Shown here in pieces: positions 35,092 through 44,478 of a stretch of 64,000 nucleotides of DNA; the stretch's first letter is position 1, and every line of letters begins with the position of its first letter. Source of the stretch: Spirosoma sp. Lineage in GTDB: Bacteria; Bacteroidota; Bacteroidia; Cytophagales; Spirosomataceae. Under the pieces are notes generated by a model. The model had not been told where the DNA came from. It saw only the letters and a list, made by a program, of their open reading frames with translations, and ran no database searches. A program made the translations under genes and the position numbers. The DNA lies in the NCBI RefSeq assembly GCF_026391055.1, contig NZ_JAPLET010000029.1:248001-312000 (forward strand), given 5' to 3'.

Positions 35092-35166
35092 TCGTTGACG
35101 AACCCCAATAAGGCAAACGCCATATCTGGTAGATATGGCGTTTGCCTTATTGGGGTTCGTCAACGA
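35092..35166. repeat. Perfect 36-bp palindrome with a 3-base loop
   Basis: Arms 35092-35127 and 35131-35166 are exact reverse complements around GGT. It begins 3 bases past the ctpA stop codon region on the minus strand and ends before the promoter of the next operon on the same strand. It is probably a terminator, but the stem is far longer than a usual intrinsic terminator and there is no T-tract. Confidence 0.9.
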
Positions 35167-35169
35167 GTT

Positions 35170-36843
35170 TTACTTTCCCTTCAATATCGTCCCGTACCGG
35201 TTCATGTCTTTGAACAGGTCAAGGGCCGCTTTCATTTCGGGGTCGGTAGCGAACGAGGCTTCCTTAATGCCTTTTTGCAGGAAGTAATGACCAGCTATTT
35301 CCTGCTCAAGCAGAGTTTTTAACTCAGGCTTGAATGTGTTCAGGTCGGCATCTTTACTGTGCGACATTTTGGTCTTCAGCGACTTCAGTTGATCCTGAAT
35401 CTGGTCGAAATATTTTTCTTTCCGGGCCGACGCTTCCAGGGTGCCGAGGTCTTTCTCGACCTGAGTCGTATAGTCGTACTCTTTATCGCCGAGCCACTTC
35501 GTAAACTCACTGTATTCGGTATCGGTCAGGCGGAATTCGCGGGCGGGTTTGATGCTCGCATGCTCGTGTCGGTACTTCACGGCATAATCGAAAATCAGCC
35601 CTTTGTTTGTCAGGCTCAACGCTACTGGCGAGGGCGTCTGCGCTTCCACGACAATATCGGGCAATACGCCACCGCCGTCGTATACCACCCGACCCGCCTT
35701 TGTTTTGAATGCGGTTTTCAGAGAATCCGGAATTTTACCCACGCTGCCATCGGCGTTGCGGTGGCTGTAGTCGATGGCCTGAATGCACCGGCCACTCGGA
35801 ATGTAATACTTGGCCGTTGTGATTTTTAGCTTGGTGTTGAACGACAATTCACGCGTGGTCTGTACAAGACCTTTTCCGTAAGTACGCTGCCCGATCAACA
35901 CGCCCCGGTCGTAATCCTGAATAACTCCCGATACAATCTCGGCGGCCGAAGCGCTGTGGCTGTTTGTCAGCACAACAATAGGAATGTCGAGGTCGAGAGG
36001 TGGGTTCATGGCGGTGTAGGTCTTGTTCCACTCCGTCACTTTACCTTTAGTCGTCACGACTTCCGAATCTTTCGGGATAAAGATATTCGAGATGTCGATG
36101 GCCATGTTGAGGAGCCCGCCCGGATTTTCACGAACGTCGAGGATAAGTTTTTTCATCCCTTTGCCCTTCAGTTCCTGATAGGCGGTTCGTACCTCACGCG
36201 AAGCCGTGGCTGTAAAATCTTTGAGGTCGATATACCCCACTTCGTCCGATACCATGCCATAGTAAGGCACATTGGTCATTTTAACCACATCCCGGATAAC
36301 GCTGAGTTCGAGTGGGGATTTTTGTCCGTACCGACTAACGGTCAGTTTTACGGCCGTGTTGTTCTGCCCTTTCAGGAGTTTGCCCGGGTCGAGTGGTCCG
36401 CCATCGCGGTCTTTGCGAGTCTTCAGGTCAACACCGTCCACCTTAATCACTTCATCGCCGATTTGCAGCCCCGATTTTTCGGCGGGGGTGCCTTCATACA
36501 CCATCAGCACAATGCTTTTACCCTGTCGTTGCCCAATGAGCGCCCCAATGCCGTTGTAGCGGCCGGTGGTCATGGTCATGTAATCCTCGATTTCGTCTTC
36601 GGCGAAGAAGTTCGTGTACGGATCGAGGGCTTTCAGCATGGCGTCGATGCTGGTTTTAACCATGCGGTTCGGGTTTACCTCATCTACGTAATAGAGATTG
36701 AGTTCCTTGAAGAGCGTGGCGTAAATGTCAAGGTTGCGGGCTATCTCGAAAAACCGGTCGTCGGTCTTGAACGAAAAGAAGCCGATGCCACCCGCTACAA
36801 GGGCCGAGGAGGCTAACAGGGTGAGTCGTTTAGAGAAGCGCAT
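35170..36843 (-). CDS. ctpA: S41 carboxy-terminal processing peptidase
   Basis: This 557-residue periplasmic serine protease has an N-terminal signal/anchor (about residues 7-25), a PDZ domain (about 95-180; MVYEGTPAEKSGLQIGDEVI) and the S41 catalytic core. The nucleophilic Ser is in NSHSASAAEIVSGV and the general-base Lys in RTYGKGLVQT. It trims C-termini of envelope proteins. It lies downstream of rpmH and rnpA on the same strand, 100 bases after rnpA. Confidence 0.94.
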   Translation of the reverse strand: MRFSKRLTLLASSALVAGGIGFFSFKTDDRFFEIARNLDIYATLFKELNLYYVDEVNPNRMVKTSIDAMLKALDPYTNFFAEDEIEDYMTMTTGRYNGIGALIGQRQGKSIVLMVYEGTPAEKSGLQIGDEVIKVDGVDLKTRKDRDGGPLDPGKLLKGQNNTAVKLTVSRYGQKSPLELSVIRDVVKMTNVPYYGMVSDEVGYIDLKDFTATASREVRTAYQELKGKGMKKLILDVRENPGGLLNMAIDISNIFIPKDSEVVTTKGKVTEWNKTYTAMNPPLDLDIPIVVLTNSHSASAAEIVSGVIQDYDRGVLIGQRTYGKGLVQTTRELSFNTKLKITTAKYYIPSGRCIQAIDYSHRNADGSVGKIPDSLKTAFKTKAGRVVYDGGGVLPDIVVEAQTPSPVALSLTNKGLIFDYAVKYRHEHASIKPAREFRLTDTEYSEFTKWLGDKEYDYTTQVEKDLGTLEASARKEKYFDQIQDQLKSLKTKMSHSKDADLNTFKPELKTLLEQEIAGHYFLQKGIKEASFATDPEMKAALDLFKDMNRYGTILKGK

Positions 36844-36943
36844 AGATTGAGTGAAGAATACAGAGTGGAGAATGGCAAATAAAGATCTGAAGAGATAGAA
36901 CTGACTCCTTATTAGGAATATTCTTCACTTCACGTTCTTCATT

Positions 36944-37324
36944 CTACATTTTCTGTAAAGCTAATTTCATACCTTTTTCTATCTCTTCAAACGAAATTAT
37001 TTGTTTGGCCGTATAAAGAAAGGCAATAGTAGCTGGTGGTGTGCCGGTTTGGCTGAAAAGAACCTTATTCAGGCGGTAGGCTTCCCGTACGCGTCGTTTG
37101 ATCTGGTTGCGGTCAACGGCGCGTTTGAAGATGCGCTTGGGAACGGTAATGACAATAGCGGGCAGAAGCGGCTCGCTGTCTGGACCCGGTTCGGGTTGGG
37201 GGATGTATAATATCCGAAACGGAAAAAGGTAGAACGTCCGTACGGATGCACTACCTTTTTTAAATAATTCGCCAAGAATCTTTTTGCTGCAAAGACGTTC
37301 GGATTTCGTGAAGGTTTGCGGCAT
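36944..37324 (-). CDS. rnpA: Ribonuclease P protein component
   Basis: This 126-residue basic protein partners the RNase P RNA in 5' maturation of tRNA. It carries the family signature around DRNQIKRRVREAYRLNK and the N-terminal TKSERLCSKKILGELFKKG. It follows rpmH by 54 bases, the usual rpmH-rnpA order. Confidence 0.95.
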   Translation of the reverse strand: MPQTFTKSERLCSKKILGELFKKGSASVRTFYLFPFRILYIPQPEPGPDSEPLLPAIVITVPKRIFKRAVDRNQIKRRVREAYRLNKVLFSQTGTPPATIAFLYTAKQIISFEEIEKGMKLALQKM

Positions 37325-37378
37325 GAGAGACGGGTAAATCAGCTTACTGACTTGGAGACTTGCTGACTTACCGACTAA

Positions 37379-37546
37379 TTAAATTTTGAAGCGGTCGCCT
37401 TTTTTCTCGTCAGAGACAGTCAACTTGTGGCGGCCTTTGGCACGACGGCGGGCCAAAACCTGACGGCCATTGGCAGTAGCCATCCGCTCGCGGAAGCCGT
37501 GTTTGTTTTTCCGCTTCCGGTTCGATGGTTGGTACGTTCTTTTCAT
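37379..37546 (-). CDS. rpmH: Ribosomal protein bL34
   Basis: This 55-residue basic protein begins [18 protein letters not shown] and continues [20 protein letters not shown], the unmistakable bL34 sequence. The C-terminus is slightly longer than the E. coli protein (46 residues), as is usual in Bacteroidota. It heads the rpmH-rnpA-ctpA group and has a well-formed promoter 43 bases upstream. Confidence 0.97.
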   Translation of the reverse strand: MKRTYQPSNRKRKNKHGFRERMATANGRQVLARRRAKGRHKLTVSDEKKGDRFKI

Positions 37547-37588
37547 GATATATAATCCCTAAAACCTTTATTTTTCCAAATGAGTCCG

Positions 37589-37620
37589 CAAAGATAGGAG
37601 AATGCCTGAGTTTTTCCAAA
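37589..37620 (-). promoter_or_regulatory. rpmH promoter
   Basis: On the minus strand, TTTG (37617-37620), a 20-base spacer and TATCTTTG (37589-37596) match both Bacteroidota promoter boxes exactly. This is the clearest promoter in the window and fits a ribosomal protein gene. Confidence 0.75.
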
Positions 37621-37689
37621 CCTGATTTCAGAAAAACGATTTGACTGACTGATAGTTACTTTTGTACGACTTACCTTGCCATTACCCGT

Positions 37690-39276
37690 ATGCGCTATCG
37701 CCTGTCTGCTGATCCCATTCATTCACACTATATTGCCGTTGATGCCTATTTAACCAACATTTCGACCTCGGAAGTTGAACTGCAATTGCCCGCCTGGCGC
37801 CCCGGCCGCTATGAACTGCAGCAGTTCGCAAAAAATATTCAGCGGTTTGAGATCGTTGACCAGGCTGGTAAACCACTTTCGTTTCGAAAAATTACTAAAG
37901 ATCGCTGGCTAGTACAAACCGACGGCGTTAGTGAGCTTACCGTTCGGTATACCTATTACGCCCTCCTGCCAACGCCTAACCAGCTTAATGCCGGCAGCAG
38001 TTTTATCAGCGAGTCGCTCCTCTATGTTAACCCGGTAAATCTGTGCCTGTATGCCGAAGGACGCATTTCGGAGCCCTGTGCGCTGGAACTGGCCATTCCC
38101 GATAGCTGGACGGTTGCCTGTGGCCTGACCGAAGCCCGCTCCGAACAACCCAATATACGTACGTTGCTGGCCGCCGACTTTTATGAACTGGTCGATTGCC
38201 CGCTCATGGCCGCTCCGGTTATTCAGGATATACAGTACACTGTCGGCGATACGGATTTTCACGTCTGGGTTCAGGGCGGTCGGCGGACGGATGGCAATCC
38301 GACCTTCGATGCCGCCCGGATTGTGACCGACTTCCGGCGTTTTTCGGTGAAGCAGATCGAACTTTACGGCGAGTTTCCCGAAAAAGAGTATCATTTCCTG
38401 ACGCTCATTTTACCCGTTCCCTATTATCACGGTGTCGAACACCGCAACTCGACCGTACTAACGCTCGGCCCGAACGATGAGGGAGAGGGGCTGTATCAGG
38501 ATTTGTTGGGGGTTTCGTCGCACGAGTTGTTTCATGCCTGGAACATTATCCGCATTCGCCCTAGCGAGCTGCTTCCGTACGATTTTACCAGGGAGAATTA
38601 TTTTACGACCTGCTTCGTCGCCGAGGGGGTAACGACCTATTACGGCGATTTAATGCTGCGGCAATCGGGCGTGTTTACCGATGAAGCGTACTTAAAAGAA
38701 TTACAGGTTTTGTTGAAGCGTCATTTCGAGAATAACGGACGGGCCTTCCAGTCGCTTACCGAATCGTCCTGGGATTTGTGGCTCGACGGTTACGACAAGG
38801 GCGTTCCCGACCGCAAAGTGTCGGTTTACCACAAAGGGGCTATTGCCGCTCTGATTCTCGATCTGCACATTCGTCAGGCCACCAACCACGCCCGCTCACT
38901 TGACGACGTTATGCGCGAAATGTGGCAGCGTTTCGGCAAACCATTCATTGGCTATACTCTGGACGATTACCGCGCTGTAACAGAAGCCATTGCGGGCGAG
39001 TCGCTTGACTGGTATTATGCCGTGTGTATCTTTGGCAATCAGCCACTTGAGCCCTTGCTGAACAAGTATCTGTCGTGGGTTGGCCTGCTGGTTGCCTATG
39101 AAGAGCCAACGCCCGACCAGCCGGGTGGCATACGCTTACTGGAGATCGATAGCCAGGAGGGCCGTCAGCAGCGAGCAAGGTGGTTTGGGCAAGGCAAGGT
39201 TGACAAGGCTGTTTCAGAAGGGAGTGTACATCCTGTACCTGAAGAGAAATTGGGTAAAAACGTAGTCGCGAAATGA
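37690..39276 (+). CDS. M61-family aminopeptidase-like protein
   Basis: This 528-residue protein resembles M61 glycyl-type aminopeptidases. The N-terminal beta-rich domain (AWRPGRYELQQFAKNIQRFE) is followed by the zinc site SSHELFHAWNIIRIRP, with HELFH at residues 278-282 and the third ligand probably in FVAEGVTTYYGDL. No signal peptide is seen. Many M61 proteins have a C-terminal PDZ domain; here only about 70 residues follow the catalytic region and no clear PDZ fold can be read. A TACTTTTG box at 37657-37664 could be its -7 element. Confidence 0.88.
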   Translation: MRYRLSADPIHSHYIAVDAYLTNISTSEVELQLPAWRPGRYELQQFAKNIQRFEIVDQAGKPLSFRKITKDRWLVQTDGVSELTVRYTYYALLPTPNQLNAGSSFISESLLYVNPVNLCLYAEGRISEPCALELAIPDSWTVACGLTEARSEQPNIRTLLAADFYELVDCPLMAAPVIQDIQYTVGDTDFHVWVQGGRRTDGNPTFDAARIVTDFRRFSVKQIELYGEFPEKEYHFLTLILPVPYYHGVEHRNSTVLTLGPNDEGEGLYQDLLGVSSHELFHAWNIIRIRPSELLPYDFTRENYFTTCFVAEGVTTYYGDLMLRQSGVFTDEAYLKELQVLLKRHFENNGRAFQSLTESSWDLWLDGYDKGVPDRKVSVYHKGAIAALILDLHIRQATNHARSLDDVMREMWQRFGKPFIGYTLDDYRAVTEAIAGESLDWYYAVCIFGNQPLEPLLNKYLSWVGLLVAYEEPTPDQPGGIRLLEIDSQEGRQQRARWFGQGKVDKAVSEGSVHPVPEEKLGKNVVAK

Positions 39277-39350
39277 ACCATACCCCACACGATCTTAGTA
39301 TCTCCACTTCCTTTGATCCTTTACCAGATATACATTTATCGAGTACCTTC

Positions 39351-40445
39351 ATGCTAAAACGTTTGTCTTTCCTTTTTCTGCTGATTCCGAGTCTGCTCCT
39401 GGCGCAGGCCAAGCCCGAAAAGCCCTGGATGCTCGGCCCTTTTCATAAAGAGAATGCGTTTAATCCCATTCTAAACGCCAAGGCCACGACCGAATTTTAT
39501 TGCCCGATCCGGCAAAAGCTGGTGCGTTGGGAGGAGAAAGATGTATACAATCCAGCCACGGTGGTCCGAAATAATAAAGTGTATATGCTCTACCGGGCCG
39601 AAGATACCGTTCGGAGCGTGGGCGGCACCTCACGGTTGGGACTGGCAGTTAGTACGGACGGTATTCACTTCAAACGGATGCCCAAACCCGTTTTTTATCC
39701 TGATAACGACCCGATGAAAGTCTACGAGTGGGAGGGCGGCTGCGAAGATCCCAGGGTGGTGGAAAGTCCCAATGGCGTATATGTGATGACCTACACTTCC
39801 TACGACGGTGACAAAGCCCGGCTCTGCGTTGCCACCTCGCGTGACCTCATAAAGTGGACTAAGCAGGGACTGATCTTTGGCGATGCTGACAATGGGAAAT
39901 ACCGGAATAGCTGGTCGAAGTCGGGTGCCATTGTCTGCAAACGAATCGGGAACCGGTTGGTTGCACAGAAGATCAATGGCAAATACTGGATGTACTGGGG
40001 CGACCAACCCCAGCTTCGGGTAGCCACGTCGGACGACCTCCTGCACTGGACTCCCCTCGAAACCCCTGCGGGCCAACCCATCGTGGCGGCTGAGTCGCGG
40101 AGAGGAAAGCACGATGTGCGGCTGATTGAACCCGGACCGTTTGCCATGCTGACGCCAAACGGAATTCTGTTGATTTACAACGGCATGAACGACGCTAAAA
40201 ACGGAGATAAAACCCTGGCCGAAGGCGCTTATGCCGGTGGACAGCTCCTGTTCGATGCAAACGACCCCGCCAAACTGCTCGACCGGTCGGAGAATTACTT
40301 CATCAAGCCCGACCAGCCTTACGAAATGGTGGGGCAGGTGAATCAGGTGTGTTTTCTGGAGGGGATGGTGCCGTTTCGGGGTAAATGGTTTTTATACTAC
40401 GGCACCGCTGATTCAAAAATTGGCGTAGCTACTGCCAACCAGTAA
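39351..40445 (+). CDS. GH130-family mannoside phosphorylase/hydrolase
   Basis: This protein is 364 residues from the ATG at 39351, which opens with a signal peptide (MLKRLSFLFLLIPSLLLAQA). An earlier in-frame ATG at 39273 overlaps the M61 stop but would place 26 extra residues before the signal. The five-blade propeller repeats of GH130 are visible (YMLYRAED; LGLAVSTDGIHF; LCVATSRDLIKW), with the hallmark GGCEDPR at about residues 129-135. GH130 enzymes act on beta-mannosides, by phosphorolysis or hydrolysis. An exported member more likely hydrolyses, since free phosphate-dependent cleavage is usually cytoplasmic; this is inference. Confidence 0.85.
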   Translation: MLKRLSFLFLLIPSLLLAQAKPEKPWMLGPFHKENAFNPILNAKATTEFYCPIRQKLVRWEEKDVYNPATVVRNNKVYMLYRAEDTVRSVGGTSRLGLAVSTDGIHFKRMPKPVFYPDNDPMKVYEWEGGCEDPRVVESPNGVYVMTYTSYDGDKARLCVATSRDLIKWTKQGLIFGDADNGKYRNSWSKSGAIVCKRIGNRLVAQKINGKYWMYWGDQPQLRVATSDDLLHWTPLETPAGQPIVAAESRRGKHDVRLIEPGPFAMLTPNGILLIYNGMNDAKNGDKTLAEGAYAGGQLLFDANDPAKLLDRSENYFIKPDQPYEMVGQVNQVCFLEGMVPFRGKWFLYYGTADSKIGVATANQ

Positions 40446-40496
40446 ACAATGGCCTGAGCCTCGTCCTATATCTATCCGCCTTCCAACCACTTCTTT

Positions 40497-42071
40497 ATGC
40501 AAACATCCCGCCCGCAAATCCTGCCTTTCGAAGAATACGTTAAACACGATGCTACATCACTGGCCGAACTGGTACGCAACGGTGAGGTTGCTCCCTCCGA
40601 ACTGCTGGAAACGGCCATTGCACGGGCTGAAGCGGTTAATCCACAGCTGAATGCCATTGTAACGCCCCTGTACGATAAGGGTCGGGACATGGCGAATCAA
40701 CTGCCCGACAACGGAGCATTTCGTGGCGTTCCTTTTCTGCTGAAAGATCTGGAACTGGAGTGGGCCGGAACACCGCTGAAATCAGGTTCCGTAGGGTATA
40801 AGAATTATGTTTCCCAGACCGACAGTGAAACGGTTAAACGCTTTAAAGCGGCCGGGCTCGTCTTTTTCGGAAAAACCAATACTCCTGAGTTTGGTCTGAC
40901 ACCGTACACGGAGTCAACGCTCTATGGCCCGGCTCACAACCCCTGGAAACTGAGCCATTCGCCGGGTGGGTCGAGTGGCGGGTCGGCGGCAGCGGTGGCG
41001 GCTGGTATCGTACCCGCTGCATCGGGCTCCGATGGGGGTGGGTCGATCCGTATACCGGCTTCCTGCTGCGGCTTGTTTGGGCTAAAACCCTCACGGGGAC
41101 GTGTTACGCTGGGGCCGGGTTTCGGTGAGTTGTGGAATGGTGCCGTAACGGGGCATTCGCTCACACGCAGCGTGCGCGACAGTGCTCGCCTGCTGGATGT
41201 AATTGCGGGTGGTCCGACGTATCGGCCATTGGCGGGCGAACCGTACGGCATTGCGCCACCCGAGCGTCCGTTTGCCGACGAAGTTGTCCGGGAGCCGGGT
41301 AAGCTGCGAATTGCGTTCTCGACGCAGGCCCTGATGCTAGGGCAGGTAATTGATCCCGAGTGCATAAAGGCTGTTCAGGAAGCGGCCCGCCTACTCGAAA
41401 GTCTGGGTCATACGCTGGAAGAAATACCATTACCCTACGAGAAAACGCTGGTAACGGAAGCCTTTTTTGTGTCGGTACTGAGCGAAACGGCGGCTACTCT
41501 CCGTGAGTTGAGTGCATACCTAGGCCGACCAGCCCGGCGCGAAGATGTGGAACTCAATACCTGGGCGCAGGCCCGGCTGGCTGAAGGGTTCTCGGCGGCT
41601 GATCTGGCCTTCCAGAAACGGCGCTGGAATACCCTGAACCGAAGCATGGGCCAGCTGCACGAAACCTACGACCTGTTTCTGACGCCTACTTTACCGCAGC
41701 CGCCCATTGCCATTGGAACCTTTCAAAATGCGCCTTCGGAGCAGCGTATCCTGAAACTGGTCGATTCATTCGGGGGACTTAAGTACCTGAACGGCAGTAA
41801 AACCGTGAATGATTTAGCGGAGCGCTCCTTAGGCTATATATCCTTTACGGTTATCACTAACATGACCGGGCAACCGTCTATGTCCGTGCCCCTGCACTGG
41901 TCGGCCGAGGAGCCCTCCAGTCCTGGACTCTCCAGTCCGGGACCCTCCAGTCTGGGCTTGCCCATTGGGGTGATGTTTGCCGCCAAACTGGGCGATGAAG
42001 CAACCCTATTTCGGTTAGCGGGTCAGTTGGAACAGGCCAAACCCTGGTTCGACAGGCGTCCGGTTTTATAA
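40497..42071 (+). CDS. Amidase signature-family amidase
   Basis: This 524-residue amidase has the Ser-cisSer-Lys triad: Lys83 in LLKDLELEW, cis-Ser159 in SPGGSSGGSAAAVAAG, and nucleophile Ser183 in SDGGGSIRIPAS, with normal spacing. It has no signal peptide and acts in the cytoplasm on an amide; substrate unknown. GatA is unlikely because no gatB or gatC is adjacent and the sequence fits the general amidase branch. An in-frame 15-base triplication near residues 473-488 adds a Ser/Pro/Gly loop. Confidence 0.92.
   Translation: MQTSRPQILPFEEYVKHDATSLAELVRNGEVAPSELLETAIARAEAVNPQLNAIVTPLYDKGRDMANQLPDNGAFRGVPFLLKDLELEWAGTPLKSGSVGYKNYVSQTDSETVKRFKAAGLVFFGKTNTPEFGLTPYTESTLYGPAHNPWKLSHSPGGSSGGSAAAVAAGIVPAASGSDGGGSIRIPASCCGLFGLKPSRGRVTLGPGFGELWNGAVTGHSLTRSVRDSARLLDVIAGGPTYRPLAGEPYGIAPPERPFADEVVREPGKLRIAFSTQALMLGQVIDPECIKAVQEAARLLESLGHTLEEIPLPYEKTLVTEAFFVSVLSETAATLRELSAYLGRPARREDVELNTWAQARLAEGFSAADLAFQKRRWNTLNRSMGQLHETYDLFLTPTLPQPPIAIGTFQNAPSEQRILKLVDSFGGLKYLNGSKTVNDLAERSLGYISFTVITNMTGQPSMSVPLHWSAEEPSSPGLSSPGPSSLGLPIGVMFAAKLGDEATLFRLAGQLEQAKPWFDRRPVL
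41915..41959 (+). repeat. Three 15-base in-frame tandem repeats in the amidase gene
   Basis: Units at 41915, 41930 and 41945 begin CTCCAGTC and end in a GGAC/GGGC block; they encode SSPGL, SSPGP and SSLGL. Each unit contains a small quasi-palindrome (AGTCC/GGACT). The insert lies in the C-terminal part, away from the active site. Confidence 0.8.
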
Positions 42072-42118
42072 GTTTTGTTTTGAGTTTGGGACGGATAGAT
42101 GATAGATCAAACTCTGCT

Positions 42119-44173
42119 TTAAGCCGCAGGTAAATAAATATGGAATGTAGTGCCTTTGTTAGCCTGGCTTGTTGCCGTAATGAAGCCCCCATGGTTGAGC
42201 ACCACTTTTTCGCAGATCGCCAACCCGATGCCGGTACCGGCAAATTCGCGCTGGCTGTGTAAGCGCTGGAAAACCTGAAAAATCCGGTCGAGGTATTTCT
42301 CGTCGAAGCCAATCCCATTGTCGGCTACATCAATGCGGTGATAGGTCCGCGCGGAGCGGGTAGGTTTAATTTTCAGGGGTAGATCAGCGGCCTGTACCGT
42401 ATCGGCTTTTACCTGAATCTGCGGGATTATGTCCGGCTGACGAAATTTGAGGGCGTTATGCAACAGGTTCTGGAAAAGCTGCTCTAACTGGGTGGGGTCT
42501 CCGGATAGCGTTGGCATGGTGCCAACCCGAACTACGGCACCTGTTTCCTCAATGAGTAGTTCCAGATCGGTTAAAACGAGGCTCAGAATCCGGTCGAGCG
42601 AAACCCGCTTGATAGTTTCCTGCCGGGTAGAGATGCGGGAGAAACTGAGTAAATCACGGATCAGGGTAGACATCCGTCGAGCGGCCGACTGAATACGCTC
42701 CAGGTATGTTAATTCTTCTTTTGACGAGGTGTTGCCGTACTGAATCCGTAGCAGGTCGCTGAACTGCTGAATTTTGCGCAGTGGCTCCTGTAAATCATGG
42801 CTGGCCACATAGGCAAACTTTTCCAGATTTTCGTTTGACCGACTCAACAACTGATTGGATTCCGTCAGTTCTTCATTGGAAGCCGCCAGTTCTTCGTTGG
42901 TAGCGGCTAGCTCCTCATTGATGGTTGCCAGGTCTTCATTGGCCGATTTTAACTCTTCCGTGCGTTCCTCGACTTGCTTTTCCAGTGCCAATTGCAGATT
43001 TCGCTGGGCGGTAACATCCCGGGCAGTTCCGCTCAGGACCTTGGGTTTACCATCGAGATTATAAAATACCTGACCTTGCGCATGGATGATCCGGACCTGC
43101 CCCGTGAGCCGGTTGATAATAGAGTGTTCATTCCGGTAAACGCCGGACGAGCCCGGCTTTAGGGTAGCGGCAATGGCAGCGACAACAGACTGTCGGGCCT
43201 CGTCGAGCAAAGGGTTAAAGGCTTCGTTCAGCTGTTTGGTGGCGTTGGAAAAGCCCAGCCAGTCCATAAACCGTTGTGAATAAGTAAATACGCCGGTTTC
43301 GACATCCATACTCCAGGTAGCCAGCTCAGCTAGTTCAATCGCATCCAGAAGAGACGTTTCCCGGACTTTGAGCTGCAACTGAGCTGTTATCTCGTCCGTA
43401 ACTTCCCGGGCAGTGCCGTAAAAAATACCGGGTGTTTCGTCTGTTTCATAATCGTATGTACCCAGCACCCGAACCCAGTGAATACTGCCATCCTTCCAGA
43501 TAAAACGGGCTTCATACTGCAATTTTCCCGTCTTTGACGCCACCTCATAAGCCGCATCGCGAATGGGCAAGTCTTCCGGATGAATGTGTTCGATGAACAA
43601 CGCACGGCTGAGCCGACTTTTTTCTTCCCCTGTCATGATTTTGGCCAGCAGGGGGGAATAATCCAGATGGTCGTCTGCCAGACGTACACTAAACCAGCCC
43701 GTGTTACTACCCTCAAGAGCTAATTTAGCCAGTCGCTCGGAGCTTTTAAACTGATCCTGTAAGGAAACAATTTCGGTGATGTTCTGGGCCGTGCCCGAAA
43801 GTCGGAACGCTTCGCCCTGTTCGTTGAAAAAGGCTTTACCCTGGCAACGTAACCAGCGAAGTTTATTATTGGCAGGGTCGATTATCCGAAAGTCGGTTTT
43901 AAACCGACCATTAGACGCTGGATTCAGGCTCCTGCGAACGGCTTCGATAACCTGGGCGTGGTCATCCGTATGGATGTACTTTAACGCCTGATTATACGGC
44001 AAAAGGTCCGTTTGCGTTGCCCCGAAAAGTAGCCTGGTATAATCGTCCCATCTCATCAGTTGATCCATGGGGTCGACCTCCCAGGTGCCGATCTCTGCGG
44101 CCTGAATCGCAAAAGACAATCGCTCGTTTTCAGCTCCACTATCGGGGTAAAAGGATTTTTGCTCCTCGGTCAT
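42119..44173 (-). CDS. Multi-PAS sensor histidine kinase
   Basis: This 684-residue kinase lacks membrane segments. It has three PAS/PAC units (about residues 18-140, 145-270, 275-400), a coiled-coil rich in NEELAATNEELAASNEEL (about 405-445), then HisKA with phosphorylated His459 in YVASHDLQEPLRKIQQF. The ATPase domain has the N box NLLHNALKF (about 569), DNGIGF (about 618) and GTGIGLAI (about 647). No response regulator lies beside it, so it is an orphan. PAS contents suggest a cytoplasmic redox, light or ligand cue. Confidence 0.94.
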   Translation of the reverse strand: MTEEQKSFYPDSGAENERLSFAIQAAEIGTWEVDPMDQLMRWDDYTRLLFGATQTDLLPYNQALKYIHTDDHAQVIEAVRRSLNPASNGRFKTDFRIIDPANNKLRWLRCQGKAFFNEQGEAFRLSGTAQNITEIVSLQDQFKSSERLAKLALEGSNTGWFSVRLADDHLDYSPLLAKIMTGEEKSRLSRALFIEHIHPEDLPIRDAAYEVASKTGKLQYEARFIWKDGSIHWVRVLGTYDYETDETPGIFYGTAREVTDEITAQLQLKVRETSLLDAIELAELATWSMDVETGVFTYSQRFMDWLGFSNATKQLNEAFNPLLDEARQSVVAAIAATLKPGSSGVYRNEHSIINRLTGQVRIIHAQGQVFYNLDGKPKVLSGTARDVTAQRNLQLALEKQVEERTEELKSANEDLATINEELAATNEELAASNEELTESNQLLSRSNENLEKFAYVASHDLQEPLRKIQQFSDLLRIQYGNTSSKEELTYLERIQSAARRMSTLIRDLLSFSRISTRQETIKRVSLDRILSLVLTDLELLIEETGAVVRVGTMPTLSGDPTQLEQLFQNLLHNALKFRQPDIIPQIQVKADTVQAADLPLKIKPTRSARTYHRIDVADNGIGFDEKYLDRIFQVFQRLHSQREFAGTGIGLAICEKVVLNHGGFITATSQANKGTTFHIYLPAA

Positions 44174-44478
44174 TGGAGTACTTTCAGAAAGATATTGTCA
44201 ATTAACCTGATGTGATAAAGTAAGGTTTATAGTTTAATGAATCAATATTATTACATGTATAAATATAAAGTTTTTATAGGTAAGTAAGTGTAACTGACTA
44301 GTTACCCGTTTTTGTTGAGCTAATTTTATATAGATACTTATTTCAATAAATTCATGCAAATTTACTCTACTATGACTCTGTTGTTAGTAGTTTTTGCTCA
44401 TAATCAATAAGATATGAGTCGATTTCGGGGTTTTGGACCGAGGTAGTTTGTTTTTTTTTACCAGTCAATTAATCACTT
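44174..44478. other. 305-base AT-rich intergenic region
   Basis: The region lies between the divergent PAS kinase and DUF4907 genes. It is strongly AT-rich, with a nine-T run near 44450. It must contain both promoters, but no exact TTTG/TAnnTTTG pair was found. No gene, repeat or RNA was recognised. Confidence 0.6.

Noticed and set aside
34912-35322. Two opposite short frames that begin with the same residues (MTNPNKANAIS)
   Set aside because: They mirror each other only because both start in the perfect palindrome at 35092-35166; neither has coding support.
35956-36816. A 286-codon plus-strand frame opposite ctpA
   Set aside because: The minus-strand S41 peptidase explains the region; the antisense translation shows no known pattern.
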